This document shows positions 27,033-35,550 of a stretch of DNA of 64,000 nt, piece by piece. The DNA is from Rhizobium rhizogenes NBRC 13257 (GTDB lineage: Bacteria > Pseudomonadota > Alphaproteobacteria > Rhizobiales > Rhizobiaceae). The stretch's first letter is position 1, and each line of letters begins with the position of its first letter. The notes beneath the pieces were generated by a model. The model was not told the DNA's origin. It made no database searches and saw only the letters and a program-made list of their open reading frames with translations. The stretch covers positions 434,001-498,000 of the forward strand of contig NZ_BAYX01000003.1 of NCBI RefSeq assembly GCF_000696095.1, written 5' to 3'. Both the position numbers and the translations under genes were made by a program.

Positions 27033-28103
27033 TCAGGCTGGCCCGGTACTCTCTCGGATCTTCATTTGCGGGTGCACCTCGATCGAGTGTGGTGCGTCAC
27101 TCGTTCCGTCGATGACAGCCAGCAATTGGCGGGCTGCGAGTATGCCGATCTCCTGATTGTCGACCTTCATCGTCGTCAGCCGCGGGGACAGGCGTGACGA
27201 GATCGTCAGGTCGTCGAAACCGGTGATCGAGAAATCCGCGGGCGCGTTCAATCCCATTTCGGCGGCTGCGGTCAATGCGCCAAGGGCGATGTTGTCGTTT
27301 CCGCATATGATGGCCGTCGGTCGCGATCGTGCCGATTGCTTCATGAGGCGGGCGAAGCTCGACGCACCGAAATCCATCGTCGATGGTCCGATCATGAGAT
27401 TATCGTCGTCCATCGTGACACCGGCTGCCGTAAGCGCGCTGCGCACGCCGTCCAATCTTGCCTTCACACGGTCGTTCTCCGTTTCCGGCTGGAATATCCC
27501 GGCAAACCGTTGGTGTCCGAGCGACAGGAGATGTTCGACAATTTGTTGGAACGCCGCTCCATTGTCGAAACCGATGCATGGATGCGGCGATGAGGGTCGG
27601 TAGGAATAGGTCAGGATATAGGGAACTTTTCGCTGCTGGAGCGCCGCGAATAATTCAGGGGGATGGTTCTCACCGACGATTGCCAGCGCCTCGACACCGC
27701 GCGCAAGCATGGCCTGGACCTGCTTTAGTCCCTCGTCCGGATCGTAGTTGGAGCAGCCAAGGAAAAGCGTAAAACCGCGTTCGGCGAAAACGCTCTGCAT
27801 GCCGCTGATCTGGTGGGCGAAAATCTCATTGTCCAGGGTCGGGATGATGGCGCCGGCGATGTGCGTCCGACTGGATGCCAGCGCCCGTCCGGCGGCATTT
27901 GGGATCCAGTTTAGTGCCCGGGCAGCCTCCAGCACGCGTTCCCGCACGCTCTGAGATACTTTTTCCGGCTCGTTGAAGGCGCGTGAAACCGTTGCTGTCG
28001 AAACGCCCGCCCTTTGGGCCACTTCCTCAAGCTTCACACGGCCGCTGTTGCCGCGCGCGCGGCGCGCACCCAATTTCTGCGAGCTTTCAATCGGTTCGTT
28101 CAT
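27033..28103 (-). CDS. LacI-family transcriptional regulator
   Basis: A 356-residue repressor with a 20-residue basic leader, then the LacI helix-turn-helix 'VKLEEVAQRAGVSTATVSRAFNEPEKVS' and hinge helix 'NAAGRALASSRT', followed by a periplasmic-binding-protein-like ligand domain ending 'ITGFDDLTISSRLSPRLTTMKVD'. It belongs to the GntR (gluconate) branch by general appearance. AAGGGG precedes the ATG at 28103. It is divergent from an MFS transporter, with a perfect 16-bp operator between the two, so it should repress the transporter-dehydrogenase-aldolase operon and release it on binding a sugar acid or related ligand. Confidence 0.88.
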   Translation of the reverse strand: MNEPIESSQKLGARRARGNSGRVKLEEVAQRAGVSTATVSRAFNEPEKVSQSVRERVLEAARALNWIPNAAGRALASSRTHIAGAIIPTLDNEIFAHQISGMQSVFAERGFTLFLGCSNYDPDEGLKQVQAMLARGVEALAIVGENHPPELFAALQQRKVPYILTYSYRPSSPHPCIGFDNGAAFQQIVEHLLSLGHQRFAGIFQPETENDRVKARLDGVRSALTAAGVTMDDDNLMIGPSTMDFGASSFARLMKQSARSRPTAIICGNDNIALGALTAAAEMGLNAPADFSITGFDDLTISSRLSPRLTTMKVDNQEIGILAARQLLAVIDGTSDAPHSIEVHPQMKIRESTGPA

Positions 28104-28191
28104 CTCTGCCCCTTCGCCATCTCTCTTATGGCTGCGGAAATTCTCGATGAAAAGTCATTTCGCATGCTTGACATGCAAACATGCTTTCTAC

Positions 28192-28207
28192 ATGTAAGCG
28201 CTTACAT
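28192..28207. promoter_or_regulatory. LacI-family operator ATGTAAGCGCTTACAT
   Basis: A perfect 16-bp palindrome with the central CG typical of LacI/GalR operators, lying between the LacI gene and the MFS gene. A TTGACA at 28168-28173 is placed so that the palindrome covers the expected -10 region of the rightward promoter, explaining repression by occlusion. Confidence 0.75.
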
Positions 28208-28263
28208 TTGTGGGCGTGGAAGAGCCCGCGATAAAACAGCAGGCCTTGAATAGGGCCGGTGGG

Positions 28264-29634
28264 ATGGAGAATCGATTGAGCAAGACTGACAACACGACCG
28301 GCCCAACCCGAGGGCAGAAGACCGATCCGGCAGTCCTCGCCCGCGCGGTGTCGCGCGCAAAATGGCGTATCCTGCCGTTCCTGATCCTAATGTACATGCT
28401 GGCCTATCTCGACCGCGTGAACATCGGTTTCGCCAAGCAGTCCTATCAGGCGACGACCGGGGTGACGGAAGCCGCTTTTGCCTTCGGCGCCGGCGTGTTC
28501 TTCCTGACCTATGCCCTGTTCGAGCTGCCCAGCAACCTGATGCTGCACCGGGTCGGCGCCCGCAAATGGCTGGCCCGTATCATGGTCACCTGGGGCCTGA
28601 TCTCCGCCCTGATGATGTTTGCGTATGACGACACGACCTTCTCGCTGATCCGGGTGGTGCTCGGCGCTGCGGAAGCCGGCCTTTTCCCCGGTGCGATCAT
28701 GTATCTGACGCTGTGGTTCCCGCGCGAGGCGCGCGGCAAGATCCTGGCGATCTTCTACTTCGGCTCGCCATTGGCGTTGATCTTCGGCGGCCCGATCTCC
28801 GGAATGTTTCTCGATCTTGATGGATTGTTCGGCCTGCACGGCTGGCAATTGATGTTCCTGATTGAAGGCGGCATTACCGTTCTGGTCGGAATCTGGGCTT
28901 ATTTCTATCTGACCGACAGCCCGCAGGAAGCCAAGTGGATGCCGGCGGACGAGCGGCAGGCGCTGGCCGCGACGCTTGCCGCCGAACAGGCCGAGAAGGC
29001 GCGAACAGGCGAAGTGAAGTTCGGCAAGGCGATCCGCAATCCGAGGCTGTTCTATTTTGCCGCGATCTATTTCCTTATCCAGATCACCGGTCTGGGCGTT
29101 GCCTTCTACCTGCCGACGCAGGTCGCAGCCCTGCTTGGCGTCAAGGTCGGCCTGCTCGTCGGCTTCGTCTCGGCCATTCCGTGGATCTGCGCGCTGATCG
29201 CAGGCTTCTTCTATCCGGACTGGGCCGTCCGTACTGGTCGGCGCCACATCTGCTTCCTGTTTTCGCTGGCAGCCATCGGCCTCGGCCTCATCGCCTCGGC
29301 TCACGCAAGCCCGGCGCTGGCGATTGTTGCCCTGTGCTTTGTCACCATGGGCATCATGACGGCGCAGCCGATCTTCTGGACCTTCCCGACGCAATATCTC
29401 GGTGGCGCCGCGGCGGCCGGCGGTTTTGCGGTGATCAACTCGCTTGGCGCTCTCGGTGGTTTCGTCGCTCCCAACGTCCGGGCCATGGCCGTCAGTTGGT
29501 CCGGCTTCGAACAGTATGGGATATACGCCATCGTTCTGGCGGCATTCCTTGCCTTCATCCTCGTCCTCTTCATCACCAAGGTCGGGAGAAAACAATTGGA
29601 AAATACGGTTTCAACCACCGCCGTCCGGACCTGA
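28264..29634 (+). CDS. MFS transporter (anion:cation symporter family)
   Basis: A major-facilitator protein of about 456 residues with twelve predicted helices and the family signature 'LMYMLAYLDRVNIGFAKQ' near the first helix, 'ARIMVTWGLISALMMF' and 'GAAEAGLFPGAIMYLTLWFP'. The ACS family moves organic acids such as sugar acids, tartrate and phthalate. The ATG at 28264 follows a weak G-rich site; a GTG at 28210 is in frame but lies directly next to the operator without a ribosome-binding site. It heads an operon with a 2-hydroxyacid dehydrogenase and a DHDPS-like enzyme, which probably metabolise the imported acid. Confidence 0.87.
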   Translation: MENRLSKTDNTTGPTRGQKTDPAVLARAVSRAKWRILPFLILMYMLAYLDRVNIGFAKQSYQATTGVTEAAFAFGAGVFFLTYALFELPSNLMLHRVGARKWLARIMVTWGLISALMMFAYDDTTFSLIRVVLGAAEAGLFPGAIMYLTLWFPREARGKILAIFYFGSPLALIFGGPISGMFLDLDGLFGLHGWQLMFLIEGGITVLVGIWAYFYLTDSPQEAKWMPADERQALAATLAAEQAEKARTGEVKFGKAIRNPRLFYFAAIYFLIQITGLGVAFYLPTQVAALLGVKVGLLVGFVSAIPWICALIAGFFYPDWAVRTGRRHICFLFSLAAIGLGLIASAHASPALAIVALCFVTMGIMTAQPIFWTFPTQYLGGAAAAGGFAVINSLGALGGFVAPNVRAMAVSWSGFEQYGIYAIVLAAFLAFILVLFITKVGRKQLENTVSTTAVRT

Positions 29635-29670
29635 TCCGGCGGCATCCCTCTGATATCGGTAAGATACGAC

Positions 29671-30663
29671 ATGACAAAAGCACGAAAGATCCTGGTCAAC
29701 ACCGAGCAGTTCAAGAACGGTGATGCGCTGTTCGAACCGCTGATTGCCGCTGGCTACAGCGTCGAGGTCAACGAGACCTTCCGCTTGCCGAGCGAAGCCG
29801 AACTGATCGAAAAGCTGAAGGACGGCGTCGTCGCCACTATCGCCGGCGGCGAACCCTACACGGCGCGGGTGCTGGAAACCGCGCCGGATCTGAAGATCGT
29901 CGCTCGCTGGGGCGTCGGCTATGACAAGGTTGACGTCGCCGCCGCCACCAAGGCCGGCATTCCCGTGGCGATGGCCTTCGGCGCCAATCATGAGAGCGTC
30001 GCCGAATATGCTTATGCGCTGGCGCTGGCGCTCGCCTGCCGCATCGGTCCGCGCGACGCGATGGTCAAGAGCGGCAAATGGTTCTTCGACGGCTTCCACC
30101 CGGGTCTCTGGGGCCGCACGGCGGGCATTATCGGTCTCGGCCGCATCGGTGGCGCCATGGCGCGCCGTTGCGTCGCGGGCGGCATGACGGTTCTCGTCTA
30201 CGATCCCTTCGCCTCCGACGAGCAGCTTGCGAGCCTGGGTGCTCAGCGCGCCGAACTGAATGAGGTTTTCTCGAGAGCCGACCTGATTTCGGTTCATGCG
30301 CCCTCGACGCCCGAAACGCGCCATCTCGTCAATGCGGAGCGCCTAGCCTTGATCAAGCCGACCGCGATCCTCGTCAATACGTCACGCGGGCCATTGATCG
30401 ACGAAACTGCGCTGGTAGCGGCCATCGATGCCGGCCGCATCGGCGGCGTCGGTCTCGACGTATTCGAAATCGAGCCGCTGCCGGAAGCCTCGAAGCTGCG
30501 CAGTTTCGACAATGTACTGTTCTCTCCGCATGTTTCCGGCATGGATCGCATGGCCGAACGTCTTGTCACAGAGCGCTGCGTCAGCAATATCCTCGAATAT
30601 CTTGGCGGCCGCCCGCAGGCGATCGTCCCCTATGTCGTTAATCCGCAAGTACTGGCAGGCTGA
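29671..30663 (+). CDS. D-2-hydroxyacid dehydrogenase (phosphoglycerate dehydrogenase-like)
   Basis: A 330-residue NAD-dependent dehydrogenase. The nucleotide-binding 'GRTAGIIGLGRIGGAMARR' motif is near residue 150, followed by 'ADLISVHAPSTPETRHLV', the substrate-binding Arg in 'LVNTSRGPLIDETAL', and the catalytic His in 'FSPHVSG'. It is shorter than SerA and lacks the ACT domain, so a catabolic role on a 2-hydroxy acid is likelier than serine synthesis. It lies 36 bp after the transporter and 4 bp before the DHDPS-like gene, within the LacI-controlled operon. Confidence 0.87.
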   Translation: MTKARKILVNTEQFKNGDALFEPLIAAGYSVEVNETFRLPSEAELIEKLKDGVVATIAGGEPYTARVLETAPDLKIVARWGVGYDKVDVAAATKAGIPVAMAFGANHESVAEYAYALALALACRIGPRDAMVKSGKWFFDGFHPGLWGRTAGIIGLGRIGGAMARRCVAGGMTVLVYDPFASDEQLASLGAQRAELNEVFSRADLISVHAPSTPETRHLVNAERLALIKPTAILVNTSRGPLIDETALVAAIDAGRIGGVGLDVFEIEPLPEASKLRSFDNVLFSPHVSGMDRMAERLVTERCVSNILEYLGGRPQAIVPYVVNPQVLAG

Positions 30664-30667
30664 CACT

Positions 30668-31597
30668 ATGCTCAAGAAGATCGAAGGTATCGTTCCCGTC
30701 ATGATCACGCCGTTCACCGAGAGCGGCAAGATCGATTATCCCGGCGTCGCAAGGCTGGTGGAATGGTATATCGCCAACGGCTCCGATGCGCTCTTTGCCG
30801 TCTGCCAGTCCAGCGAGATGCAGTTTCTCAGCCTCGAAGAGCGCGTCGAGCTTGCCGCTTTCGTGAAGACAGCGGCAGCCGGCCGTGTGCCGGTCATCGC
30901 CTCCGGCCATGTGAGCGAGAGCCTGGAAGACCAGTGTGCCGAGCTGAGCGCGATCGCCGCCACCGGCGTCGACGGCATGGTGCTCGTCACCAACCGTCTT
31001 GATGCCAAGAAGGAGGGCGGCACGAAGTTCATCGACGATCTGAACTGGCTCCTTGAGCGCCTGCCGAAGGATCTGACGCTCGGCCTTTACGAGTGCCCGG
31101 CGCCCTATCGTCGCCTGTTGACGGACGATGAGTTGTTGTTCTGCGCCAGCAGCGGCCGCTTCGCCATCCTCAAGGACGTGTCCTGCGACCTCGAAACGGT
31201 CAAGCGCCGCGTGGCGCTGACCAAGGATACGCCGCTTGCCATCGTCAACGCCAATGCGGCGATCGCCTATGACGCCATGAAGGCGGGATCGCGCGGCTTC
31301 ACCGGTGTGTTCACCAATTTCCACCCGGATCTCTACAAGTGGATGCTGACGAAAAGCGCCTCCAATCCGGCGCTGGCGGACGAGCTCTCTGTCTATCTCG
31401 CTCTCTCCGCCATGGCCGAGCCGATGGGATATCCGAAGCTCGCGAAGCTCTATCATCAGCGTCTCGGCACATTCTCTTGCGCCGATAGCCGCGTGATCAA
31501 CTTCGATATCCGGGAGCGGTTCTGGGCGCTCGACGCGCTGATGGACAAGATCGTCGAGGGCACAGAGCATTTCCGTCGCCGGATCGCCGCCGGCTAA
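30668..31597 (+). CDS. Dihydrodipicolinate synthase/N-acetylneuraminate lyase family aldolase
   Basis: A 309-residue (beta/alpha)8 class I aldolase. The Schiff-base lysine is in 'FAILKDVSCD' (about 169) and the catalytic Tyr in 'LGLYECPAPYRRLL' (about 141); 'GIVPVMITPFTESGKID' is the usual N-terminal strand. Enzymes of this family condense or cleave pyruvate-derived compounds, and catabolic members act on 2-keto-3-deoxy acids. The ATG at 30668 follows the dehydrogenase stop by 4 nt. Paired with a hydroxyacid dehydrogenase and an organic-acid transporter, it probably performs retro-aldol cleavage or dehydration in a sugar-acid-like pathway. Confidence 0.85.
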   Translation: MLKKIEGIVPVMITPFTESGKIDYPGVARLVEWYIANGSDALFAVCQSSEMQFLSLEERVELAAFVKTAAAGRVPVIASGHVSESLEDQCAELSAIAATGVDGMVLVTNRLDAKKEGGTKFIDDLNWLLERLPKDLTLGLYECPAPYRRLLTDDELLFCASSGRFAILKDVSCDLETVKRRVALTKDTPLAIVNANAAIAYDAMKAGSRGFTGVFTNFHPDLYKWMLTKSASNPALADELSVYLALSAMAEPMGYPKLAKLYHQRLGTFSCADSRVINFDIRERFWALDALMDKIVEGTEHFRRRIAAG

Positions 31598-31623
31598 AGG
31601 CCTGACCAATCTGATCGACTTGC

Positions 31624-31651
31624 CTCCCGGCAGCTTGTAACCTGCCGGGAG
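31624..31651. terminator. Bidirectional terminator between aldolase and SDR genes
   Basis: CTCCCGGCAG-cttgtaac-CTGCCGGGAG is a perfect 10-bp stem with an 8-nt loop, 27 nt after the aldolase stop and 33 nt from the end of the converging reductase gene. No long T-run is present, but stem strength and position fit termination of both. Confidence 0.65.
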
Positions 31652-31683
31652 CTGTTGTGCCTTTAGTTGCCGCGCTTGGCCGT

Positions 31684-32577
31684 TCAGGCTTCGAAATAGG
31701 CCGGATGATCGATATCGGCGATAAGTCCAGGCTGTGTCGGCTCCCAGCCAAGCAGTTGGCGTGTTCGCGCGCTCGACGCCGGAGCGTCCCTCCCCACAAA
31801 ATGCCCGATCCAGCCGAAATGATCTAGCGCTTCCTCGGCGGTCTTGCTGACGACGGGTACGTTCAGGCGCCGGCCGATCACCTCGGCGATGTCCTTGAAC
31901 GGCACGTCTTCTTCGGCGGTTGCGTGATAGGGGCCGTCTGCCGCGCCGCGTTCAAGCGCAAGCCGATAGATACGGGCGGCATCCAGCCGGTGTACGCCCG
32001 GCCAACGGTTCAGCCCTTCGCCAATATAGGCCGAAACGCCTTTCTCCCTGGCCGCACGGATCAGGATCGGCACAAAACCATGATCGCCGTGACCATGAAC
32101 CGATGGCGGAAGACGCACGACTGCGGTGCGAATTCCGCGCAGCGCCAGAGCGAGCGCGGTCGCTTCGGAAGCGCGGGGGAAATTGTCGGATGGCTGAACA
32201 GCCGGATCGCTCTCGACCGAGGTGCGGCCCGGCGCCACCAATGCCGTTCCCGAGGTGACGATCAATGGACGGTCCGTTCCCTCCAGCGCGGCGCCAAGCG
32301 TTTCGATGGCGCGGCGATCCAACTCGCAATTTGCCGCGAATTTTGAAAAGTCGTGATTGAAGGCGGTATGGATGACGCTGTCGGCGGCGGTGGCACCCCT
32401 GCGCAGGCTCTCCAGATCCTCGAGCGAACCATGATGGACCTCGGCGCCTGCCGTGGCGAGGGCCGCAGCTCCCGCATCCGAGCGGGTAAGACCGAGCACC
32501 TCATGCCCGGCGGCAAGCAGCTCCTTGACGACAGCAAAGCCGACCCATCCGGTGGCGCCGGTGACAAAGACACGCAT
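31684..32577 (-). CDS. NAD(P)-dependent SDR/epimerase-family oxidoreductase
   Basis: A 297-residue extended SDR-fold protein starting with the Rossmann motif '[17 protein letters not shown]'. It has '[11 protein letters not shown]' and '[14 protein letters not shown]', where the third catalytic region lacks the classical YxxxK, as in many atypical SDRs. The ATG at 32577 has AGGAG 8 nt upstream. It is divergent from the AraC-type regulator at 32702 with a 124-bp shared promoter region, so the regulator probably controls it. Substrate unknown. Confidence 0.8.
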   Translation of the reverse strand: MRVFVTGATGWVGFAVVKELLAAGHEVLGLTRSDAGAAALATAGAEVHHGSLEDLESLRRGATAADSVIHTAFNHDFSKFAANCELDRRAIETLGAALEGTDRPLIVTSGTALVAPGRTSVESDPAVQPSDNFPRASEATALALALRGIRTAVVRLPPSVHGHGDHGFVPILIRAAREKGVSAYIGEGLNRWPGVHRLDAARIYRLALERGAADGPYHATAEEDVPFKDIAEVIGRRLNVPVVSKTAEEALDHFGWIGHFVGRDAPASSARTRQLLGWEPTQPGLIADIDHPAYFEA

Positions 32578-32701
32578 GATGATTTCTCCTGATTTTGGTC
32601 GATGACCGCGTTCGCAGCCAGCACGAGCCAAGCTAGGAGATTGAAGAAGAACGATCTATGCTATAAAGTTCGTATTATCTTCGCGATCGTTCGGAAAAAC
32701 C

Positions 32702-33676
32702 ATGGATCCGCTTTCAGATGTTCTGTCGCTCCTGAAACCGCGTAGCTATATGTTCGGTGGCTTCGATGCGGGTGGCGACTGGTCTATCCGGTTCGGCCAG
32801 CATGAAGGCATCAAATGTTATGCTGTTGTTTCCGGCCAGGGCTGGCTCCTGGTTGAAAGCGTTTCCGATGCGGTGCGGCTGACAACGGGAGACTGTTTTG
32901 TTCTGCCGCGCGGATGGCCCTTCGTTCTGACAAGCAATCCGTCTTTGTCGCCTATCGACTATCGCCAACTCTTTCCGACGCGACCGAACGGCAGCATGCG
33001 CGTCCTCAACAACGGCGGCGATTTCTCGATCGTTGGCGGGCACTTTACGCTGACCGGCGGGCATGTTGGTGTCCTCTTGGCGATGCTGCCGCCGATCGTC
33101 CATATCCGGACGGAGGCGGATAGGGAGTCTTTGCGCTGGTGCATGGAGCGCATGCGGCAGGAATTGCGTGAACGACAGCCGGGCGGATTCCTGATCGCAC
33201 AACAGCTTGCCTACACGATGCTGGTGCAGGCGCTGCGGCTGCACCTGGCGGAGGGAGTGACGGGTGGCGTCGGCTGGCTCTTCGCGCTGGCGGACCGGCA
33301 GATGGCGGTGGCGATCACCGCGATGCACGAAGATCCGGCGCATCGCTGGACACTGGCGTCCCTGGCCGAGCGCGCCGGCATGTCACGAACGACTTTCACC
33401 CTGAAATTCAAGGAGACGGTCGGGACGTCGCCGATGGACTATCTGACGCGCTGGCGCATGATGGTGGCCGGCGAAAGGCTGACGCATTCCAGCGATTCCA
33501 TTTCCGTTATCGCCTTGTCGCTCGGCTATGAATCCGAGAGTGCCTTCAGCACGGCTTTCAAGCGGATGATGGGCTGTTCGCCACGCCAATATGGCCGCGG
33601 TGCAGATCCTGCGGCCTCATTTCATGATCGGAGTGAGACCGTCGGTGCCGATCGCCGTGAAGCCATGGCGAGCTAG
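32702..33676 (+). CDS. AraC-family transcriptional regulator (cupin N-terminus)
   Basis: A 324-residue regulator. Residues 15-190 form a cupin-type sensing domain ('VVSGQGWLLVESVSDAVRLTTGDCFVLPRGWPFVL'), and the C-terminus has two helix-turn-helices, 'WTLASLAERAGMSRTTFTLKFKETVG' and 'ISVIALSLGYESESAFSTAFKRMMG'. This layout is common for regulators that activate a divergent reductase gene, which is what lies at 31684-32577. A 50-residue polar tail follows the second helix-turn-helix. Confidence 0.87.
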   Translation: MDPLSDVLSLLKPRSYMFGGFDAGGDWSIRFGQHEGIKCYAVVSGQGWLLVESVSDAVRLTTGDCFVLPRGWPFVLTSNPSLSPIDYRQLFPTRPNGSMRVLNNGGDFSIVGGHFTLTGGHVGVLLAMLPPIVHIRTEADRESLRWCMERMRQELRERQPGGFLIAQQLAYTMLVQALRLHLAEGVTGGVGWLFALADRQMAVAITAMHEDPAHRWTLASLAERAGMSRTTFTLKFKETVGTSPMDYLTRWRMMVAGERLTHSSDSISVIALSLGYESESAFSTAFKRMMGCSPRQYGRGADPAASFHDRSETVGADRREAMAS

Positions 33677-33681
33677 CTGAA

Positions 33682-34140
33682 CTACAGCGCAAGCTTGTAG
33701 CCGATATGGCTGCCGACGAATCCCAATGTCTCGTAGAAGCGATGGGCATCGGGCCGTTCCTTGTCCGTTGTCAACTGGACAAGATTGCAGCCTTTGGCCC
33801 TGCATTGACCGATGGCCCATTCGAACATCTGCTGCCCCACGCCGGATCCCCGGTGCGCTACCGAGACCCTTACTCCCTCGATCTGGCCGCGCCAGGCGCC
33901 TTTGCGCGCCAATCCGGGGATGAAGGTGAGTTGAAGAGTGCCGATCACCTCTTCGCGCAGGATTGCAACCGCCTGAAGCTGGTTGGGGTCAACAAGAATG
34001 GCCTGGAAGGCGTCGACATAGCGCGGGTTCGGCGGTGAGCCGGGATCCTCCCGTTGCTGCCCCAGGACGTCATCGGAAAGGAGAGCAATGATCGCCGGAA
34101 GATCGGCGGCTTGCGCAGGGCGAAAAGTAACGTCTGTCAT
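33682..34140 (-). CDS. GNAT-family N-acetyltransferase
   Basis: A 152-residue acetyltransferase with the acetyl-CoA binding motif A 'IEGVRVSVAHRGSGVGQQMFEWAI' and the following 'NLVQLTTDKERPDAHRFYETLGF' strand-helix. The ATG at 34140 has GGAG 9 nt upstream. It converges on the AraC gene with only 5 bp between stops. The substrate (amine or protein) cannot be predicted. Confidence 0.83.
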   Translation of the reverse strand: MTDVTFRPAQAADLPAIIALLSDDVLGQQREDPGSPPNPRYVDAFQAILVDPNQLQAVAILREEVIGTLQLTFIPGLARKGAWRGQIEGVRVSVAHRGSGVGQQMFEWAIGQCRAKGCNLVQLTTDKERPDAHRFYETLGFVGSHIGYKLAL

Positions 34141-34270
34141 CGAGATCATCTCCACATGGGGATGGTCGCAGATATCATATCTTGAGCGCATCGCGCCAAT
34201 GGTGGACGCCGGTTAACTCGACTTGCAGGTTGGCCCGCGACGAGATCGCGCAGGCGACCATCTGGCACCT

Positions 34271-35539
34271 TCAGGCAATCATGATCGCCCTGACATCGTT
34301 GACATTGGTGAGCGTCGGGCCGGTTTTGACGAGATCGCCGAGTTCCGCGAAATAGCGGTAGCTGTCATGAGCGGCAAGGTAAGCGCGCGTGTCCAGGCCA
34401 AGCAGTCGGGCGCGGACGAGCGTATCGGGTGTTACGATCGCGCCGGCGGCATCCTCCGTGCCGTCGATGCCATCGCTGTCGCCGGCGATTGCGTAGATGC
34501 CCTCCATGCCGGCAAGCCCGACCGCAAGGCCAAGCAGGAATTCCGTATTGCGCCCACCGGCGCCGGCCGGCCCCTTGCCGATCGACACCGTCGTCTCTCC
34601 GCCCGAAAGCAGCACCGCGGGAGCGCGGATCGGGAGTCCCTTTGTTTTCGCGGAGCGAGCGATGCCGGCCATGACAATGCCGGCCTCCCTTGCTTCGCCT
34701 TCTATGGCGTCGCCAAGGATGAGCGGCGCAAGGCCGTTTCGCCTGGCCTCTTCAGCGGCGGCAGTAAGAGCGAGGGAAGGGGCTGCAATGATCGTGATCT
34801 CGTTTGGCAGGGCCTCGCGTTTCGGCGCTTCATCGCCGGCCTCGATCACCGCGCGCGCTGCCGGGGGTAGATCGAGACCGTAGCGGCGGATGATATCGCG
34901 CACATCGGCCATGGTGCTGGCATCGCTGACCGTCGGGCCTGAGGCGATGGCGGCGGGATCGTCGCCAGGCACGTCGGAGATCACCAACGTCACGACGTGG
35001 GCAGGCTGCGCGGCTTGCGCCAATCGTCCGCCCTTGATGGCGGATAGATGCTTTCGCAGGGCGTTCATTTCGCCGATGGTCGCCCCACTCGCCAGCAGGG
35101 CGCGATTGACGGTCTGCTTGTCGGCAAGCGTCATGTTGCCGGCCGGCGCGACCATGAGCGCCGAGCCACCGCCGGAGATGAGCGCGACCACGAGGTCATC
35201 CGGCGTCAGGCCTCTGACCGCTGCGAGAATGTAGCGGGCGGCCGTCTCGCTCATCGTGTCCGGCACCGGATGTGATGCTTCCAGGATGCGGATGCGTCCG
35301 GCCGGAACGGCATGGCCGTAACGGGTGACGACGACGCCCGAGACATCGACCTCGGGCCATGCCGCATCAAGTGCCGCCGCCATGGCGGCCGACGCTTTTC
35401 CCGCTCCCACCACCACGCAGCGCCCCCTGGGCTTCTCCGGCAGGTGCCGCAGCACCGCGGCGGCGGGATCGGCACTTGCCACGGCGGCATCGAAGAGGCG
35501 GCGCAGGACCGCGCGGCTCTCTGCATCTGTCCAGCGCAT
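34271..35539 (-). CDS. ttuD: Glycerate 2-kinase/hydroxypyruvate reductase TtuD (MOFRL family)
   Basis: A 422-residue protein of the GckA/TtuD family: 'GAGKASAAMAAALDAAW' in the N-terminal domain, 'ALISGGGSALM' and the C-terminal MOFRL motif 'VLLSGGETTVSIGKGPAGAGGRNTEFLLG'. In the tartrate pathway it acts on the hydroxypyruvate/glycerate made from tartrate (annotated as a reductase in the older literature, glycerate kinase by family). It follows ttuC by 11 nt and is third in the leftward ttuB-ttuC-ttuD operon. Confidence 0.87.
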   Translation of the reverse strand: MRWTDAESRAVLRRLFDAAVASADPAAAVLRHLPEKPRGRCVVVGAGKASAAMAAALDAAWPEVDVSGVVVTRYGHAVPAGRIRILEASHPVPDTMSETAARYILAAVRGLTPDDLVVALISGGGSALMVAPAGNMTLADKQTVNRALLASGATIGEMNALRKHLSAIKGGRLAQAAQPAHVVTLVISDVPGDDPAAIASGPTVSDASTMADVRDIIRRYGLDLPPAARAVIEAGDEAPKREALPNEITIIAAPSLALTAAAEEARRNGLAPLILGDAIEGEAREAGIVMAGIARSAKTKGLPIRAPAVLLSGGETTVSIGKGPAGAGGRNTEFLLGLAVGLAGMEGIYAIAGDSDGIDGTEDAAGAIVTPDTLVRARLLGLDTRAYLAAHDSYRYFAELGDLVKTGPTLTNVNDVRAIMIA

Positions 35540-35550
35540 ATTCCTGCCCG

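Noticed and set aside
28155..28195. Repeated CATGC/ACATGC words before the LacI operator, considered as a direct-repeat array
   Set aside because: Only three short, irregularly spaced copies; better explained by chance around the promoter and the palindromic operator.
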